A DNA stretch of 64,000 nucleotides, from the NCBI RefSeq assembly GCF_029504695.1, contig NZ_JAQFIN010000014.1:1-64000 (forward strand), in the 5' to 3' direction. The translations under genes and the position numbers were made by a program. The DNA comes from Parabacteroides sp. PF5-6. GTDB lineage: Bacteria > Bacteroidota > Bacteroidia > Bacteroidales > Tannerellaceae. This document shows, piece by piece, positions 41,358 through 51,730 of this stretch. Under the pieces are notes generated by a model that worked only from the letters and a program-made list of their open reading frames with translations, ran no database searches and was not told the DNA's origin. Position 1 is the stretch's first letter. Every line of letters begins with the position of its first letter.

Positions 41358-43160
41358 ATGAAAAAGTCAATTTCTATTCTAATTATATTATCTCTTGTCT
41401 TGATGATGTCGGGGTGTGACGAGACTGATTTTCTCAAAGAAGAACCTCGCGATGCGATATACGCAGAAAATCTTTTAGTTGATCAGGCAGGTTTTCAATC
41501 CATGATAACGGCTTTACACGGACTTATGCGGAATGAATACCGTCGGGGCGACTCCAATGGCGTAGGAAGTATTCCGGTCGTTCTGCATGCTGCTTTCTCG
41601 AGTGGCGCAGATAATGCTTGGGCGAATAATGCCAGTCAGGAACTGAAATTCCTTTATTATCCCAGTGAGATACGTAAGACCGACCTGGCTATTTTTGAAG
41701 GAACATTCCTTTGGTTATACAAGATCATTAACACGGCCAATATGGTTATCTCCCGTGCCGAACGTACATCGGTTGATTGGGGCGGCAACTCGGAAGCAGA
41801 GAATCTGGCCAATAAAAATGATATTGTTGCTCGTGCCAAGTTCTTCCGTGCTTGGGCTTATCGTCATCTGACCTATTCGTATGGTGCAGTGCCTCTTTCT
41901 ACCGAAGAGATTGACGGATTGAACTACCGTACCGACTGGGAGCGTAACCCGGTAGCTGAAATACGGGAAGTGATGGAAGATGATCTTACGTTTGCCGTGA
42001 ACACCCTTCCTTTGCGTACTTCGAATAACAATGCCATATCGGGTGCAATGGCCCGTCATTACCTGGGCGAACTTTACCTGGCTATGGGTAATCCCGATGA
42101 AGCGATCAATGTACTTCGCCCGTTAGTCGAGAGTGGGGATTATTCGCTGATGACGGCTCCTTTCGGACAAAGCCCGGCAACGCCTGATTGTCCGTTTATC
42201 GATGTCTTTACCACTCCGGCCTATAAAGATGGGAACAGAGAGGTGTTGTTCTACTTTGTGAATACCGAACCGACGATAAGTTCGGCCGGTGTTCCCGGTG
42301 ATATGTATATCAAGAGTACATGGAAGAATTATTATGTGAATGACGCAGTGATCAAGAACAGCAATCGTAGCGCACCTGAATTTACCAGTGGTACACTTAC
42401 TCATCCGCAAGTGTTTTGGCTGAATAATGGGGGGAAAGGTGCCGGACGCGTCTCTGTCTCCCTCGGAGCGATTCGGTTGTACAACTATAAGAATATGGGT
42501 GCACAGGATATGCGTATCAATGAACCGGCATTTGTCTGGAAGATCTATGAGAAAGATGCTTCAGGTAATATCGTCGAGTTCCTGGATAAGGGTGTATCGC
42601 CTATCGATACCACGCTGACCTCGACTATGCTTGACGATACCCGCACGACGATCCAGAACTACAAATGGCCCTCTACCCGTAAATGGGATTATGTACAGAT
42701 GATTGCCACTTCGGGCGAGATCGATGCTACGTATGCCGATGTAGTCTATCTTCGTCTTTCCGATAGCTACCTACTCTATGCCGAAGCGCAATACAAAAAG
42801 AACAACTATGATGAGGCGATCAAGTGGATCAATCGGGTGCGTGAGCGTGCCAACGCTGTGGCGATTACGACAGCCGACTTGTCGAGCGGTGGTTTGGATC
42901 TGATATTGGATGAACGCAGCCGTGAATTGTTGTGTGAAGAAGAACGCCGTCATACGTTGATGCGTGTGAGCCAGGAAAACGGTGGGGATGAACGGGATGT
43001 GAATAATTACTTCAAACGGCGCTCGCGCGAACATAACGAGGTGGCAGGTCGTGATGCACGAGGGATGAATACGTATGAAGTTCCGGTTCTCTTCCCCTTA
43101 CCGCAGATCTTTATCGACTCAAATACGGGACGCGCACTGCAGAATAACCCGGGTTATTAA
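41358..43160 (+). CDS. SusD/RagB-type surface lipoprotein
   Basis: A 600-residue protein beginning MKKSISILIILSLVLMMSGC; Cys20 is the lipidation site. The SusD fold is seen in the N-terminal helical part (AKFFRAWAYRHLTYSYGAVPL) and the C-terminal RagB region (YLRLSDSYLLYAEAQYKKNN, RELLCEEERRHTLMRV). It caps the SusC barrel and captures ligand. It starts 21 bp after susC. Confidence 0.93.
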   Translation: MKKSISILIILSLVLMMSGCDETDFLKEEPRDAIYAENLLVDQAGFQSMITALHGLMRNEYRRGDSNGVGSIPVVLHAAFSSGADNAWANNASQELKFLYYPSEIRKTDLAIFEGTFLWLYKIINTANMVISRAERTSVDWGGNSEAENLANKNDIVARAKFFRAWAYRHLTYSYGAVPLSTEEIDGLNYRTDWERNPVAEIREVMEDDLTFAVNTLPLRTSNNNAISGAMARHYLGELYLAMGNPDEAINVLRPLVESGDYSLMTAPFGQSPATPDCPFIDVFTTPAYKDGNREVLFYFVNTEPTISSAGVPGDMYIKSTWKNYYVNDAVIKNSNRSAPEFTSGTLTHPQVFWLNNGGKGAGRVSVSLGAIRLYNYKNMGAQDMRINEPAFVWKIYEKDASGNIVEFLDKGVSPIDTTLTSTMLDDTRTTIQNYKWPSTRKWDYVQMIATSGEIDATYADVVYLRLSDSYLLYAEAQYKKNNYDEAIKWINRVRERANAVAITTADLSSGGLDLILDERSRELLCEEERRHTLMRVSQENGGDERDVNNYFKRRSREHNEVAGRDARGMNTYEVPVLFPLPQIFIDSNTGRALQNNPGY

Positions 43161-43197
43161 TTATCAACTCTATTACAATCTTATTTCGTTTCTCTCT

Positions 43198-43224
43198 CTC
43201 CGGCAGCACTTCTGTTAGCCGGAG
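43198..43224 (+). other. small hairpin between susD and the carrier gene
   Basis: CTCCGGC (43198) pairs with GCCGGAG (ending 43224). No T-run follows. It may reduce expression of the downstream carrier relative to susCD. Confidence 0.35.
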
Positions 43225-43264
43225 GGGGATAGATGTCCTATGAGGTGTACTAATCTGAATAGAT

Positions 43265-44644
43265 ATGATTATTTCCATATTTGTTATTATCGTAACAGCC
43301 TATCTGCTTTATAAGAAATATAATCCGCAAGGCGTGTTGATCCTTGCCGGGATTCTGATGATTATGGTTGCTTTGTTGACCGGTGTGCATACGCTGGAAT
43401 TGAATAAGCCAACGGGAAGCCCCGTCTTCGATCTGTTTAAGGTGGTTGAAGAGACATTTATCACCAATATCGGCCGTGCCGGATTGATGATAATGACGAT
43501 TGGCGGATATGTTGCTTTTATGAATAAAATAGAGGCGACCAATGCATTGGTGTATGTCTCGATGAAGCCGCTTTCCTTTTTTAGTAAACATCCCTATCTG
43601 GCGGCAACAATCACAATCCCTATCGGACAGATGCTATTTCTTACGACTCCCTCTGCAGCCGGGCTCGGGTTGCTTCTTGTAGCCTCGATCTATCCGGTAT
43701 TGGTGCATTTGGGTGTGAGTAAGCTTACGGCCTTGTCCGTGATTTCTGCGGCAACGATCTTTGATCAGGGACCGGGCTCGGCCAATACCGCTTTGGCGGC
43801 AGAATTGATTGGTGAGACGAATGTCTTCTATTTCATTAAACATCAGCTACCTCTAGTGTTGCCAACAACTGCAGTCGTTATGTTACTTTACTATTTTAAT
43901 AACCGCTATTTCGACAGGAAAGATAAAGAAAGAATAGAAAGAGCGAATGTAGAACAAACGACGACTACCGAACCGAATACTCCGTTCACCGTAAATGCTC
44001 CTCTTTATTTTGCCTTATTGCCGGTCTTCCCTTTGATCCTGCTGATGGTATTCTCTCCTTATGTCGGTCTGTTTGATCCGCCAATCCAGTTGAATACGAC
44101 TACGGCTATGCTCTTTTCTTTGTTTGTCTCATTGTTGTTTGTCTTAATCCACAACCGCAGCATGAAGCAAACCTTTGAGGCTTTTGGCAGTTTCTGGAAA
44201 GGTATGGGTAATGTGTTTGTCAGCGTGGTCACTTTGATTGTTGCAGCTGATATGTTCTCTAAAGGACTGATCAGTCTGGGTTTTATAGATTCTCTGATCT
44301 CTACATCCACGCATTTGGGCTTCTCCGGCGCGTTGATCTCTATTCTGATGACGCTGATTGTGTTTGGTGCGGCAGTGTTGATGGGAAGCGGGAATGCTGC
44401 TTTCTTCTCTTTTGGCCCATTGTTGCCAAACATAGCCAAACAATTGGGTCTGCCGGTCTCAGCTATGGTGTTACCCATGCAGTTGTCGGCCAGTATGGGG
44501 CGAGCAATCTCACCCATTGCCGGTGTTATTGTTGCCATAGCAGGAATAGCCGGTGTTTCTCCGATGGAATTGGCTAAACGGAATGCATTGCCTCTTACCG
44601 GAAGTTTGATCTTTTTGTTAGCGTATCATTTTATAACCTTATAA
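43265..44644 (+). CDS. DcuC-type C4-dicarboxylate carrier
   Basis: A 459-residue inner membrane protein with 10 or more hydrophobic segments, of the DcuC type. Visible are VFDLFKVVEETFITNIGRAG, TTPSAAGLGLLLVASIYPVL, ATIFDQGPGSANTALAAELIG and VLPMQLSASMGRAISPIAG. DcuC carriers exchange or export succinate, fumarate and aspartate in anaerobes. Followed by an isoaspartyl dipeptidase (14 bp later), it might handle aspartate released from isoaspartyl peptides, or the peptides themselves. Substrate is inference. Confidence 0.82.
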   Translation: MIISIFVIIVTAYLLYKKYNPQGVLILAGILMIMVALLTGVHTLELNKPTGSPVFDLFKVVEETFITNIGRAGLMIMTIGGYVAFMNKIEATNALVYVSMKPLSFFSKHPYLAATITIPIGQMLFLTTPSAAGLGLLLVASIYPVLVHLGVSKLTALSVISAATIFDQGPGSANTALAAELIGETNVFYFIKHQLPLVLPTTAVVMLLYYFNNRYFDRKDKERIERANVEQTTTTEPNTPFTVNAPLYFALLPVFPLILLMVFSPYVGLFDPPIQLNTTTAMLFSLFVSLLFVLIHNRSMKQTFEAFGSFWKGMGNVFVSVVTLIVAADMFSKGLISLGFIDSLISTSTHLGFSGALISILMTLIVFGAAVLMGSGNAAFFSFGPLLPNIAKQLGLPVSAMVLPMQLSASMGRAISPIAGVIVAIAGIAGVSPMELAKRNALPLTGSLIFLLAYHFITL

Positions 44645-44657
44645 CCCGAGATGCCGT

Positions 44658-45806
44658 ATGAAGTTTAAAGTAATTAAGAACGCGAATCTCTATTCGCCCG
44701 AGAAAAAAGGGGTGAATGATCTACTGATAGTAGGAGATAAAATCGCATTAGTAGATAAAAAAATCAGCCTGTCCGGAGTAGAGGTGGAGCTGTTTGATGC
44801 CGAAGGTAAAGTCGTTACTCCCGGGTTTATTGATCAGCACGTGCATATAACTGGTGCCGGAGGTCAGGTCGGATATGCCTCCTTAGTGCCGGAAGTTCAG
44901 TTAAGCGATTTGATCGCCCATGGTACGACTACGGTGGTAGGCCTTTTAGGTACTGATGGTTTTGTCAAAGAGTTAAGCTCTTTGTATGCCAAAGCCAAAG
45001 CGCTGGATGCCGAAGGCTTGTCGGCTTATATGCTGACCGGCTATTATGGTCTGCCGGAGAAAACAATGCTCAATAGTGTTGCCGAAGATCTGATCTTTAT
45101 TGATAAGGTTATCGGCTGTAAGGTAGCGATGAGTGATGACCGCAGCTCTTTCCCGACGGAGATGGAGATCCTTCGACTGATTAATCAGGTACGTCTTGGT
45201 GGGTTTACTTCAGGAAAGGTCGGTGTATTGCATATTCATTTAGGGAATCTTCCCGAAGGAATCTCTATCCTATTGGATATTGCAAAGAGGTATCCTTCGT
45301 TGATCTCTTATCTTTCGCCTACTCACCTTATCCGTACCGAGGCTCTGTTTAATCAGGCGATTTCCTTTGCGAAGATGGGCGGGATGGTTGACTTTTCTAC
45401 CGGTGGCACGAAGTTCGATGCCCCTCACCGTTGTGTGGTTAAGGCTTTGGAAGCCGGAGTTCCTCTTGACCGAATCACCTTTTCCAGTGACGGAAGGGGA
45501 GGCGTCCGTAAGTTTAATCCGGCGACAGGGGAAGATACATATACGCCAGCTCCGTTGGATCTGAACCTGAAAGAGATGGGTTTGTTGGTGAAGGAATGTG
45601 GACTGTCCCTGGAGCAGGCCTTGCAATTGATCACCACCAATCCGGCCTCCAATATGCATTTGCCAGCCAAGGGACGTATCGAAAAAGGATATGATGCCGA
45701 TCTCTGTTTGTTGGATGAGCAGCTCCGCCTGACGGATGTCTTTGCTAAAGGAGAACAGATGATGAGGGATGGAAAGATTATCAAAAAGGGGAGATACGAA
45801 GTATGA
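44658..45806 (+). CDS. iadA: isoaspartyl dipeptidase (beta-aspartyl peptidase)
   Basis: A 382-residue amidohydrolase. Metal-binding FIDQHVHITGAGGQ, GTTTVVGLLGTDGF, the carboxylated-Lys or Glu region around GYYGLPEKTML, KVAMSDDRSSFP, LHIHLG, and TFSSDGRGG match the IadA pattern. No signal peptide, so cytoplasmic. It splits beta-aspartyl dipeptides into aspartate and an amino acid. It lies between the DcuC-type carrier and the three-domain hydrolase, whose start codon overlaps its stop by 4 bp (ATGA). Confidence 0.92.
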   Translation: MKFKVIKNANLYSPEKKGVNDLLIVGDKIALVDKKISLSGVEVELFDAEGKVVTPGFIDQHVHITGAGGQVGYASLVPEVQLSDLIAHGTTTVVGLLGTDGFVKELSSLYAKAKALDAEGLSAYMLTGYYGLPEKTMLNSVAEDLIFIDKVIGCKVAMSDDRSSFPTEMEILRLINQVRLGGFTSGKVGVLHIHLGNLPEGISILLDIAKRYPSLISYLSPTHLIRTEALFNQAISFAKMGGMVDFSTGGTKFDAPHRCVVKALEAGVPLDRITFSSDGRGGVRKFNPATGEDTYTPAPLDLNLKEMGLLVKECGLSLEQALQLITTNPASNMHLPAKGRIEKGYDADLCLLDEQLRLTDVFAKGEQMMRDGKIIKKGRYEV

Positions 45807-48800
45807 AAAGTAAAGTAATCTTTGCCTTTGCGGCTCTTCTCCTTGCCTTGTCTCATTTGTCTGCCCAGCAATTACCAGCCGGGGAAGGGATGTTCACTTT
45901 TACAGCGTATATTCCTTTTGCCGACCGGCCGGTGGATGTACATTATTATATACCCCCCCTGGGCGATCGGAAGAACATGCCGGTTGTATTTGTTTTTGAA
46001 GGCGCCGACCGGGGATATGCCCATCTGGTGAGAACCTGGCAAAAGTTGGCGGAGGAACGGAACTTTATCTTTCTGCTGCCCCATTTTGATTTAGAATTGT
46101 ACCCGCTCGAAGATTATCAGGAAACAGGTGTGTTGACTACCGATCGGACAGGCGTAAAGGAACAAGCATTGCAGACCTCGGCATTGATTGATGAGATCTT
46201 TCACTATTTCCGTGAACATTCGGGTGCCGGAGCTGCGAAATATAATATGTATGGCCACTCGGCCGGTGGACAGTTTGTACATCGATATATGCTTTTCTAT
46301 GATAGTCCTTATGTGGCAAAGGCTATTGTGGGTAGTCCCGGATGGTACACCTTTCCGGATAAAGAGCAGCTTTTCCCTTACGGTGTAGGTGATATACCTT
46401 ATGTCGACGATGATGTCCTGAAGCGCTATCTCGCCAAAGATATCGTTATTCAGTTGGGAATGAAAGATACGATCCGCGAATCCTTTTTGAGGAAGACACC
46501 CGAAGCCGAACTACAGGGGCGGGAACGTTTAGAACGGGGAAGAACATTCTATAACTTTGCACAACAGTTGGCAGCGGAGAATGGCTGGCCCTTTCATTGG
46601 CGGAAAGAGGAGGTCGAAGGGGTGGGCCATCAATCTTCTCCGATGGGGATAAAAGCGATACCAACGCTATTGAATGATTCGATCCGCGCCCTGTTTATCG
46701 GAAACAGTTATACCTTTTTTAATGAAATGCCCCGGATGGTACAAGCCATAGCCCATTCCACCGGCCGTCCTTTAGCTGTGAAGCAAGTGGCCCATGGCGG
46801 ATGGTACTTACGGCAGCATGCCGAAAGCCGGGAGACACTGGATGCCATAAAAGAGGGAGGCTGGGATTTTGTTGTCTTTCAGGAACAAAGCCAGGCACCA
46901 GCAAAAGAAAAGGGGTGGGTGCAGGAGAATGTCTATCCCTATGCGCAAGCGTTGGATAGTGTGCGTAAGGCTTTTAACCCGAAAGGAAAGACTATTTTCT
47001 TTATGACCTGGGGGCATCATATCGATACGTATAACGAAATGCAGCAGCGATTGGCCGAAAGCTATCTGGAGATGGCCGGGCGGCTCGATGCCTGGTGTGC
47101 TCCCGTGGGTATTTCGTGGAAAAGAGTACGGAAAGAGCGGCCGGCTTTATCCCTTTATGAAGCGGATGGTAGCCATCCGACTTTGTCGGGTTCTTATCTG
47201 GCGGCGAATGTCTTTTACAGCACTTTCTTTCAAACACCTTATCAGTCCGTTTATACTGCGGGATTGGATGAAGAAGAGGCCGCTTATCTGCAACGCATAG
47301 CCCAAGAAGTTGTGTTGAGCAATCTGCCGCAATGGAATCTTCGTCCTATTCCCCAATCAGAGGAAATCTCCCGAAAATTTTATCCCGAACCGCAACTGCA
47401 ATCTTATCATACCCCCACTTTGCGTAAACATTTCACCGAAGGTCTTGCTTCGACGGTCGAGATCGCAGAGTATCTGCAGGCATTAGCCGGCAAATATCCG
47501 GATGCGTCGTTCAGCAGTATCGGCCGGACGGAACAGGGGCGCGAGATCCCGATATTTTACCTTGGAAAAGGGAACGACAAGCGTAAGGTAAAGGTCTGGA
47601 TACAGGCCGGACTGCATGGGAATGAGCCGGCCGGACCGGAAGCGGTTTGTATGCTGGCTGATTATCTGCTGAACAGCGAGGAAGGAAGGCTATTGCTGAA
47701 TCATTTAGAGATCGCTCTACTTCCGATAGCCAATGTCGATGGCTATGCTATACAAAGCCGGGTGTCGGGTAGTGGACTGGATTTGAATCGCGACCAGACG
47801 AAATTGGCCGATCCGGTCTCTGTATTGCTAAAAGAGGCTTTTATGGCGTGGAATCCGGAGGTGGCGCTCGATATACATGAGTATCGCCCGTGGAAACCGG
47901 AATATCACCGGATCACCGGAAGAGAAGCCGGTGTATACGAAGACATCCTGTTTCTGCCGACAGGTCATCTGAATGTTGCGCCCGGCATCCGGAACTTCTC
48001 TCTGCATGTTTTGCAGGAGAGAGCCGGACAGGCATTGGCTGCAAAAGGGTATAGTTATGGCTATTATTACACGGTTAATCAGCGGGGCGAACAATTATCT
48101 CTCTCTAAAGGTGCCAGAAGTCCGCAATCCAGTTCCACCAATTATGCATTATCGAATGCCCTGTCGATGTTTTTAGAGATCCGGGGGATAGGCTTGGGAC
48201 AAACGTCTTTTGCCCGTCGGGTGGATATTGGTTATACGGTTGCCTGCAATCTGCTGCAAACCTGTGTGGAAGAGAAAAAGAGCTTGAAAAAGGTGATCAC
48301 ACAGGCTATTAAAGAAACCAGACAGGGAAAAAGCAACGTCCATGTTTCCTTCCGTTCAAAAGAAACAACAGAGAGCGTTCGTTTTGTGGATGCAACTTTG
48401 GCAGACACCTTCTCCATCGCATTGCCCTTTGCTGATGCCACTGCCTGTGAGCCGTTATTTGTGCGCCAGCGTCCGAAAGCCTATCTCTTGTTGGATACCT
48501 GTTTTAATGCTGTGCGTATTTTACAGACCTTAGGTGTTCATGTGGAAAGGATTGACAAAGAGAAAGTGTGGGACGTCGAAGAATATGTGGTTACCGAACA
48601 TGTAAAAAACCCGGTCGAGTGGGAAAAGATTCATGTGGTACGATGCACAGCCGAGACCCGATCGAACAAAAGACTTATCCCGGCCGGCAGTTACCTGGTA
48701 CCTTTGAATCAGAAGAACGCGAACTATGCGGTTACACTACTGGAACCGGAATCGACCAATGGCTTTGTCTCTTTTGGGGTGATAGCTGTTGGTGCGGATA

Positions 48801-48832
48801 AAGCGATTCCGGTTTGTCGTATACTGAACTAA
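45803..48832 (+). CDS. exported three-domain hydrolase: alpha/beta-hydrolase + SGNH (DUF4886) + M14 carboxypeptidase
   Basis: A 1009-residue protein with signal peptide (cut near LSAQQ). Part 1 (about 25-285) is an alpha/beta-hydrolase-like region with the nucleophile elbow GHSAGG at about 150. Part 2 (about 290-500) is an SGNH/DUF4886-type esterase region: FIGNSYTF at about 296 and the Asp-His pair in DGSHPTLSG near 455. Part 3 (about 535-830) is an M14 zinc peptidase: HGNEPAG at about 604, LDLNRDQTK, a zinc His in DIHEYRPW near 690 and the catalytic Glu in FLEIRG near 790. It would trim peptides or modified (ester-bearing) substrates in the periplasm. All three active sites look intact. Confidence 0.85.
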   Translation: MKSKVIFAFAALLLALSHLSAQQLPAGEGMFTFTAYIPFADRPVDVHYYIPPLGDRKNMPVVFVFEGADRGYAHLVRTWQKLAEERNFIFLLPHFDLELYPLEDYQETGVLTTDRTGVKEQALQTSALIDEIFHYFREHSGAGAAKYNMYGHSAGGQFVHRYMLFYDSPYVAKAIVGSPGWYTFPDKEQLFPYGVGDIPYVDDDVLKRYLAKDIVIQLGMKDTIRESFLRKTPEAELQGRERLERGRTFYNFAQQLAAENGWPFHWRKEEVEGVGHQSSPMGIKAIPTLLNDSIRALFIGNSYTFFNEMPRMVQAIAHSTGRPLAVKQVAHGGWYLRQHAESRETLDAIKEGGWDFVVFQEQSQAPAKEKGWVQENVYPYAQALDSVRKAFNPKGKTIFFMTWGHHIDTYNEMQQRLAESYLEMAGRLDAWCAPVGISWKRVRKERPALSLYEADGSHPTLSGSYLAANVFYSTFFQTPYQSVYTAGLDEEEAAYLQRIAQEVVLSNLPQWNLRPIPQSEEISRKFYPEPQLQSYHTPTLRKHFTEGLASTVEIAEYLQALAGKYPDASFSSIGRTEQGREIPIFYLGKGNDKRKVKVWIQAGLHGNEPAGPEAVCMLADYLLNSEEGRLLLNHLEIALLPIANVDGYAIQSRVSGSGLDLNRDQTKLADPVSVLLKEAFMAWNPEVALDIHEYRPWKPEYHRITGREAGVYEDILFLPTGHLNVAPGIRNFSLHVLQERAGQALAAKGYSYGYYYTVNQRGEQLSLSKGARSPQSSSTNYALSNALSMFLEIRGIGLGQTSFARRVDIGYTVACNLLQTCVEEKKSLKKVITQAIKETRQGKSNVHVSFRSKETTESVRFVDATLADTFSIALPFADATACEPLFVRQRPKAYLLLDTCFNAVRILQTLGVHVERIDKEKVWDVEEYVVTEHVKNPVEWEKIHVVRCTAETRSNKRLIPAGSYLVPLNQKNANYAVTLLEPESTNGFVSFGVIAVGADKAIPVCRILN

Positions 48833-49647
48833 TAACTTTCTTCTTTCGAGGGGAACTGTACGTCTTTTACGTCCTGGATGTAGTGCTGGGTGGCCTCGGT
48901 CATGATGGTGTAGAGGTCGGCGTAGCGGCGAAGGAATTTGGGGGAGAACTCTTTGTTCATGCCCATCATATCGTGGATGACCAATACCTGCCCGTTGGCG
49001 CCTGATCCGGCACCGATACCGATGGTGGGGATAGTTAGGCGGCCGGAGATCTCCGTGGCCAGACGGGCGGGTATCTTCTCCAGAACGATACCGAAGGCAC
49101 CGAGCTCTTCCATCAACAGGCAGTCGGCCATCAGCTTTTCCGCTTCTTTTTCGTCTTTGCCGCGCACGGCATAGGTACCGTATTTATTGATCGACTGAGG
49201 CATCAGGCCCAGGTGCGACATGACCGGGATGCCGGCATCGATAATCTTCTTCACATCTTCTTGGATCTCTTTTCCGCCTTCGATCTTCAGGGCGTCGGCT
49301 CCTGATTCTTTCATGATCCGGATCGCTGCGTCGAGTGATTTCAAGGGATTGCCCGAGCAGGTGCCGAAAGGCATATCGACGATTACCAACGCTCTTCGGG
49401 TGGCATTGACCACCGAGCGGGCATGGTAGATCATCTGATCGAGTGTGATCGGCAATGTGGTCTGATTGCCGATCATGGTGTTCGAGGCGGAGTCGCCCAC
49501 GATGATCGCGTCGATACCGGCCTCGTCGATCACTTTAGCCATCATGTAATCGTAGGCAGTCAATACACTGATCTTTTCGCCTTTTTGTTTCATCTCCCAT
49601 AAACGGTGGGTTGTAACCTTTCTTTTATCTTCTGTATATGTAGACAT
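48829..49647 (-). CDS. panB: 3-methyl-2-oxobutanoate hydroxymethyltransferase
   Basis: A 272-residue PanB starting [10 protein letters not shown]; a longer in-frame start would run through the promoter. Motifs: [78 protein letters not shown], and [19 protein letters not shown]. It makes ketopantoate from ketoisovalerate and methylene-THF for pantothenate/CoA. It overlaps the convergent hydrolase gene by 4 bp. Confidence 0.96.
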   Translation of the reverse strand: MSTYTEDKRKVTTHRLWEMKQKGEKISVLTAYDYMMAKVIDEAGIDAIIVGDSASNTMIGNQTTLPITLDQMIYHARSVVNATRRALVIVDMPFGTCSGNPLKSLDAAIRIMKESGADALKIEGGKEIQEDVKKIIDAGIPVMSHLGLMPQSINKYGTYAVRGKDEKEAEKLMADCLLMEELGAFGIVLEKIPARLATEISGRLTIPTIGIGAGSGANGQVLVIHDMMGMNKEFSPKFLRRYADLYTIMTEATQHYIQDVKDVQFPSKEESY

Positions 49648-49674
49648 ATGCTTTTTATTTTTAGAATTAGCCGG

Positions 49675-49705
49675 CAAAACTACCGAACTAATTACGTATT
49701 TCAAA
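49675..49705 (-). promoter_or_regulatory. promoter of panB
   Basis: On the minus strand, TTTG (49702-49705) and TAGTTTTG (49675-49682) are 19 nt apart, a full consensus promoter. The -7 ends 27 bp before the ATG at 49647 and fixes that start. Confidence 0.75.
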
Positions 49706-49734
49706 ATAAATCCCTGTCTTTTGCACGAAACGAC

Positions 49735-49767
49735 AAGAGGCTGTCTCTTCTTTTGAGACAGCCTCTT
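49735..49767. terminator. hairpin terminator between panB and the NigD-like gene
   Basis: AAGAGGCTGTCTC (49735-49747) and its exact complement (49755-49767) form a 13-bp stem with a 7-nt loop. It lies just past the stop codon of the NigD-like gene, transcribed leftward; the T-run on that strand is short. Confidence 0.65.
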
Positions 49768-49794
49768 TCCCTTATTTCGAATCGTACGGGAGGT

Positions 49795-50538
49795 TTATTT
49801 CACCTTCACTACGCTTCTTTCCGTGGTTATCGCCGAATTTGCGGGCGTGGCTTTGCGGGTGCAGTAATCGAACTCCGCAGTTTTCTCGCCGGCAAATGAA
49901 TGCCATTTCAGTTTCAGTTTAACTGTTTTCCCTTCCGTATCGGGCAGGCTGTCCAGGTTGAATGCCACCAGGCCATCTGCTTGGACACCGTAATGATCAC
50001 CGAATGCGTTATGCCGGAACTCTACCTCATAGGGTTTTTCCGGATCCGGATTGATCAGGAGGTTGACCAGGTGCGGCTTGTTATCATTGCCCCATAGCGT
50101 GCGGAAACGAAGGGTCAGGTAACCGTCTTCGGCAATCGTCACCCAGTCGTTGATCATCTCTACCGGGTCATTTCCGTATACGGAGTCGTTCGCCAGAGCC
50201 AGATCGGGCACCATCGGTTTGGTCAGGATACTGTCGATCCAGTTCACATGTACCGCTTTGGTGTATCCGCCGCTGGAGGCATCTACTTCTTTGAAGTTCA
50301 TCAACGCTCTGACTTCTTTCTCTCCAAAAGGAGAAGAGGTCAGGTTGACAGGTAATAGGGTGGTTGCATCATCCAGTTGCAGGTAGCACGAGTTCGCGTC
50401 TACCGGTTTTACCGTAACCAATGCATTGGGGTACTGAAGTTCCCAATAGTTGTCGTCGTCATCATCCAGGCAAGATTGGAAACTCATCGCAGTAGATAAC
50501 ACTGCTGTAATCATTAAAAGAAATCTCAACGTCTTCAT
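49795..50538 (-). CDS. NigD-like lipoprotein
   Basis: A 247-residue lipoprotein starting MKTLRFLLMI. The lipobox MSFQSC is followed by an acidic stretch (LDDDDD) as in surface-exposed Bacteroidales lipoproteins. Two beta-rich halves match the NigD_N/NigD_C type (YPNALVTVKPV; YGNDPVEMINDW; HLVNLLINP; LKLKWHSFAG). The family name comes from a Prevotella bacteriocin-linked locus; its biochemical role is unclear. No bacteriocin genes are seen nearby. Confidence 0.82.
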   Translation of the reverse strand: MKTLRFLLMITAVLSTAMSFQSCLDDDDDNYWELQYPNALVTVKPVDANSCYLQLDDATTLLPVNLTSSPFGEKEVRALMNFKEVDASSGGYTKAVHVNWIDSILTKPMVPDLALANDSVYGNDPVEMINDWVTIAEDGYLTLRFRTLWGNDNKPHLVNLLINPDPEKPYEVEFRHNAFGDHYGVQADGLVAFNLDSLPDTEGKTVKLKLKWHSFAGEKTAEFDYCTRKATPANSAITTERSVVKVK

Positions 50539-50617
50539 AACTTTACTATTTATAAATTCCATATATAGAGATGACGAAGACGGGCAAAAAGCTGCAAAGG
50601 GTCAGCGCAACCGCGTT

Positions 50618-50932
50618 TTATTCCATGCGAAACACTTCCTGCAGGGGGATGGAAACGGGGGAGTTGTCCGGATTAGTCTCCATGATATCCGCCATATATT
50701 CCCACCAGCGTTGAACGATCGGGTTGTCGCCCATGTCTTGCGATCCGCCTTCGCCGTTTACTTTCTGGCAGGCAAAGAGCAGGTTCGTTTCTTTGTCCCA
50801 GAAGATGGAATAGTCGCACACCCCGTTGGCGGAGAGTAATTGTTGCAACTCTGGCCATATCTCGGCATGTCTTTTTTCGTACTCGGCTTCACACCCTGGT
50901 TTCAGGTACATTTTGAATGCTTCTCGTTTCAT
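50618..50932 (-). CDS. rhaM: L-rhamnose mutarotase
   Basis: A 104-residue protein of the RhaM/DUF718 family with MYLKPGCEAEYEKRHAEIWP, YSIFWDKETNLLFA and WWEYMADIM. It interconverts anomers of L-rhamnose or related sugars. It lies 21 bp after the LytTR regulator gene on the same strand and may be its target or only cotranscribed. No other rhamnose genes are in the window. Confidence 0.92.
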   Translation of the reverse strand: MKREAFKMYLKPGCEAEYEKRHAEIWPELQQLLSANGVCDYSIFWDKETNLLFACQKVNGEGGSQDMGDNPIVQRWWEYMADIMETNPDNSPVSIPLQEVFRME

Positions 50933-50953
50933 GAGGAATTATTTTATGGTTTA

Positions 50954-51712
50954 TTAATCGATCGAATTTACTACCCAGGCCTTAAACTCGGAGGCTTTGT
51001 TTTTGCTGATGTAGATGCGTTCGGGTGTTTCGATATCGAGGGTGACCAGCAGGCGGTTGTCGAACCAGATCGTGATGTTCTTGACGCTGTCGCGCGCAAG
51101 GATGAATTGTTTGTTGGCACGAATGAAATTCGCCGGGTCGAGCGTGGCGAGGATCTGCTCCAGCGTTTTCGCATAACTGTATTGACTCCCGTCTTTCAGG
51201 TAGATACAGGTGTTCTTGTCGGTGGTGTAGAAACAGGAGACCTCTTTCAGGCTGATCGGTAATAATTTATCTTTTACGGGAATCAGTAGTTTGTCCTTGA
51301 AACGCTTCTGTGGCTTGAGCTGGGTCATCTGCGCGAGGTATTGCACCACTTCGGTTCGCGTCCATTTGCTGAGTTTCAGTAGGGCTCTTTCCAGTTCATG
51401 GGCTTTGATGGGCTTCAACAGGTAATCCACACTGTTTACCTTGAACGCTTCGATCGCATATTCATCGTAAGCGGTGGTGAAGATAATCGGTGTCTCCACC
51501 GTTATGTATTGGAAAATGGCAAAAGCCGAACCGTCCGACAAATGGATATCCATAAAGATCAGGTCGGGCGCCGGATGGTTTTGCAACCAGTCTATGGTCT
51601 GGTTGATGCTTTCCGTATTGCCCAATACCTCGATCGAGGCATCGATCCCGTGGATGATCTCCACCAGGTTTTCATACGCAACCGTTTCGTCTTCAACTAT
51701 CAGGACTTTCAT
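50954..51712 (-). CDS. LytTR-family response regulator
   Basis: A 252-residue protein. The N-terminal receiver (about 1-120) has MKVLIVEDE, the phospho-acceptor Asp in DLIFMDIHLSDG, TTAYDEYA and the Lys in LLKPI. The C-terminal LytTR DNA-binding domain (about 140-245) has KLLPISLKEVSCFY and FIRANKQFILARDSVKNI. It follows the sensor kinase by 18 bp and forms a two-component pair with it. Confidence 0.93.
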   Translation of the reverse strand: MKVLIVEDETVAYENLVEIIHGIDASIEVLGNTESINQTIDWLQNHPAPDLIFMDIHLSDGSAFAIFQYITVETPIIFTTAYDEYAIEAFKVNSVDYLLKPIKAHELERALLKLSKWTRTEVVQYLAQMTQLKPQKRFKDKLLIPVKDKLLPISLKEVSCFYTTDKNTCIYLKDGSQYSYAKTLEQILATLDPANFIRANKQFILARDSVKNITIWFDNRLLVTLDIETPERIYISKNKASEFKAWVVNSID

Positions 51713-51730
51713 GTTTGTAGAAGTTGGAAG

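Noticed and set aside
50932-50954. A rhamnose regulon around rhaM
   Set aside because: No rhamnose isomerase, kinase, aldolase or RhaR-type AraC gene is present; the two-component pair next to it gives no sugar specificity.
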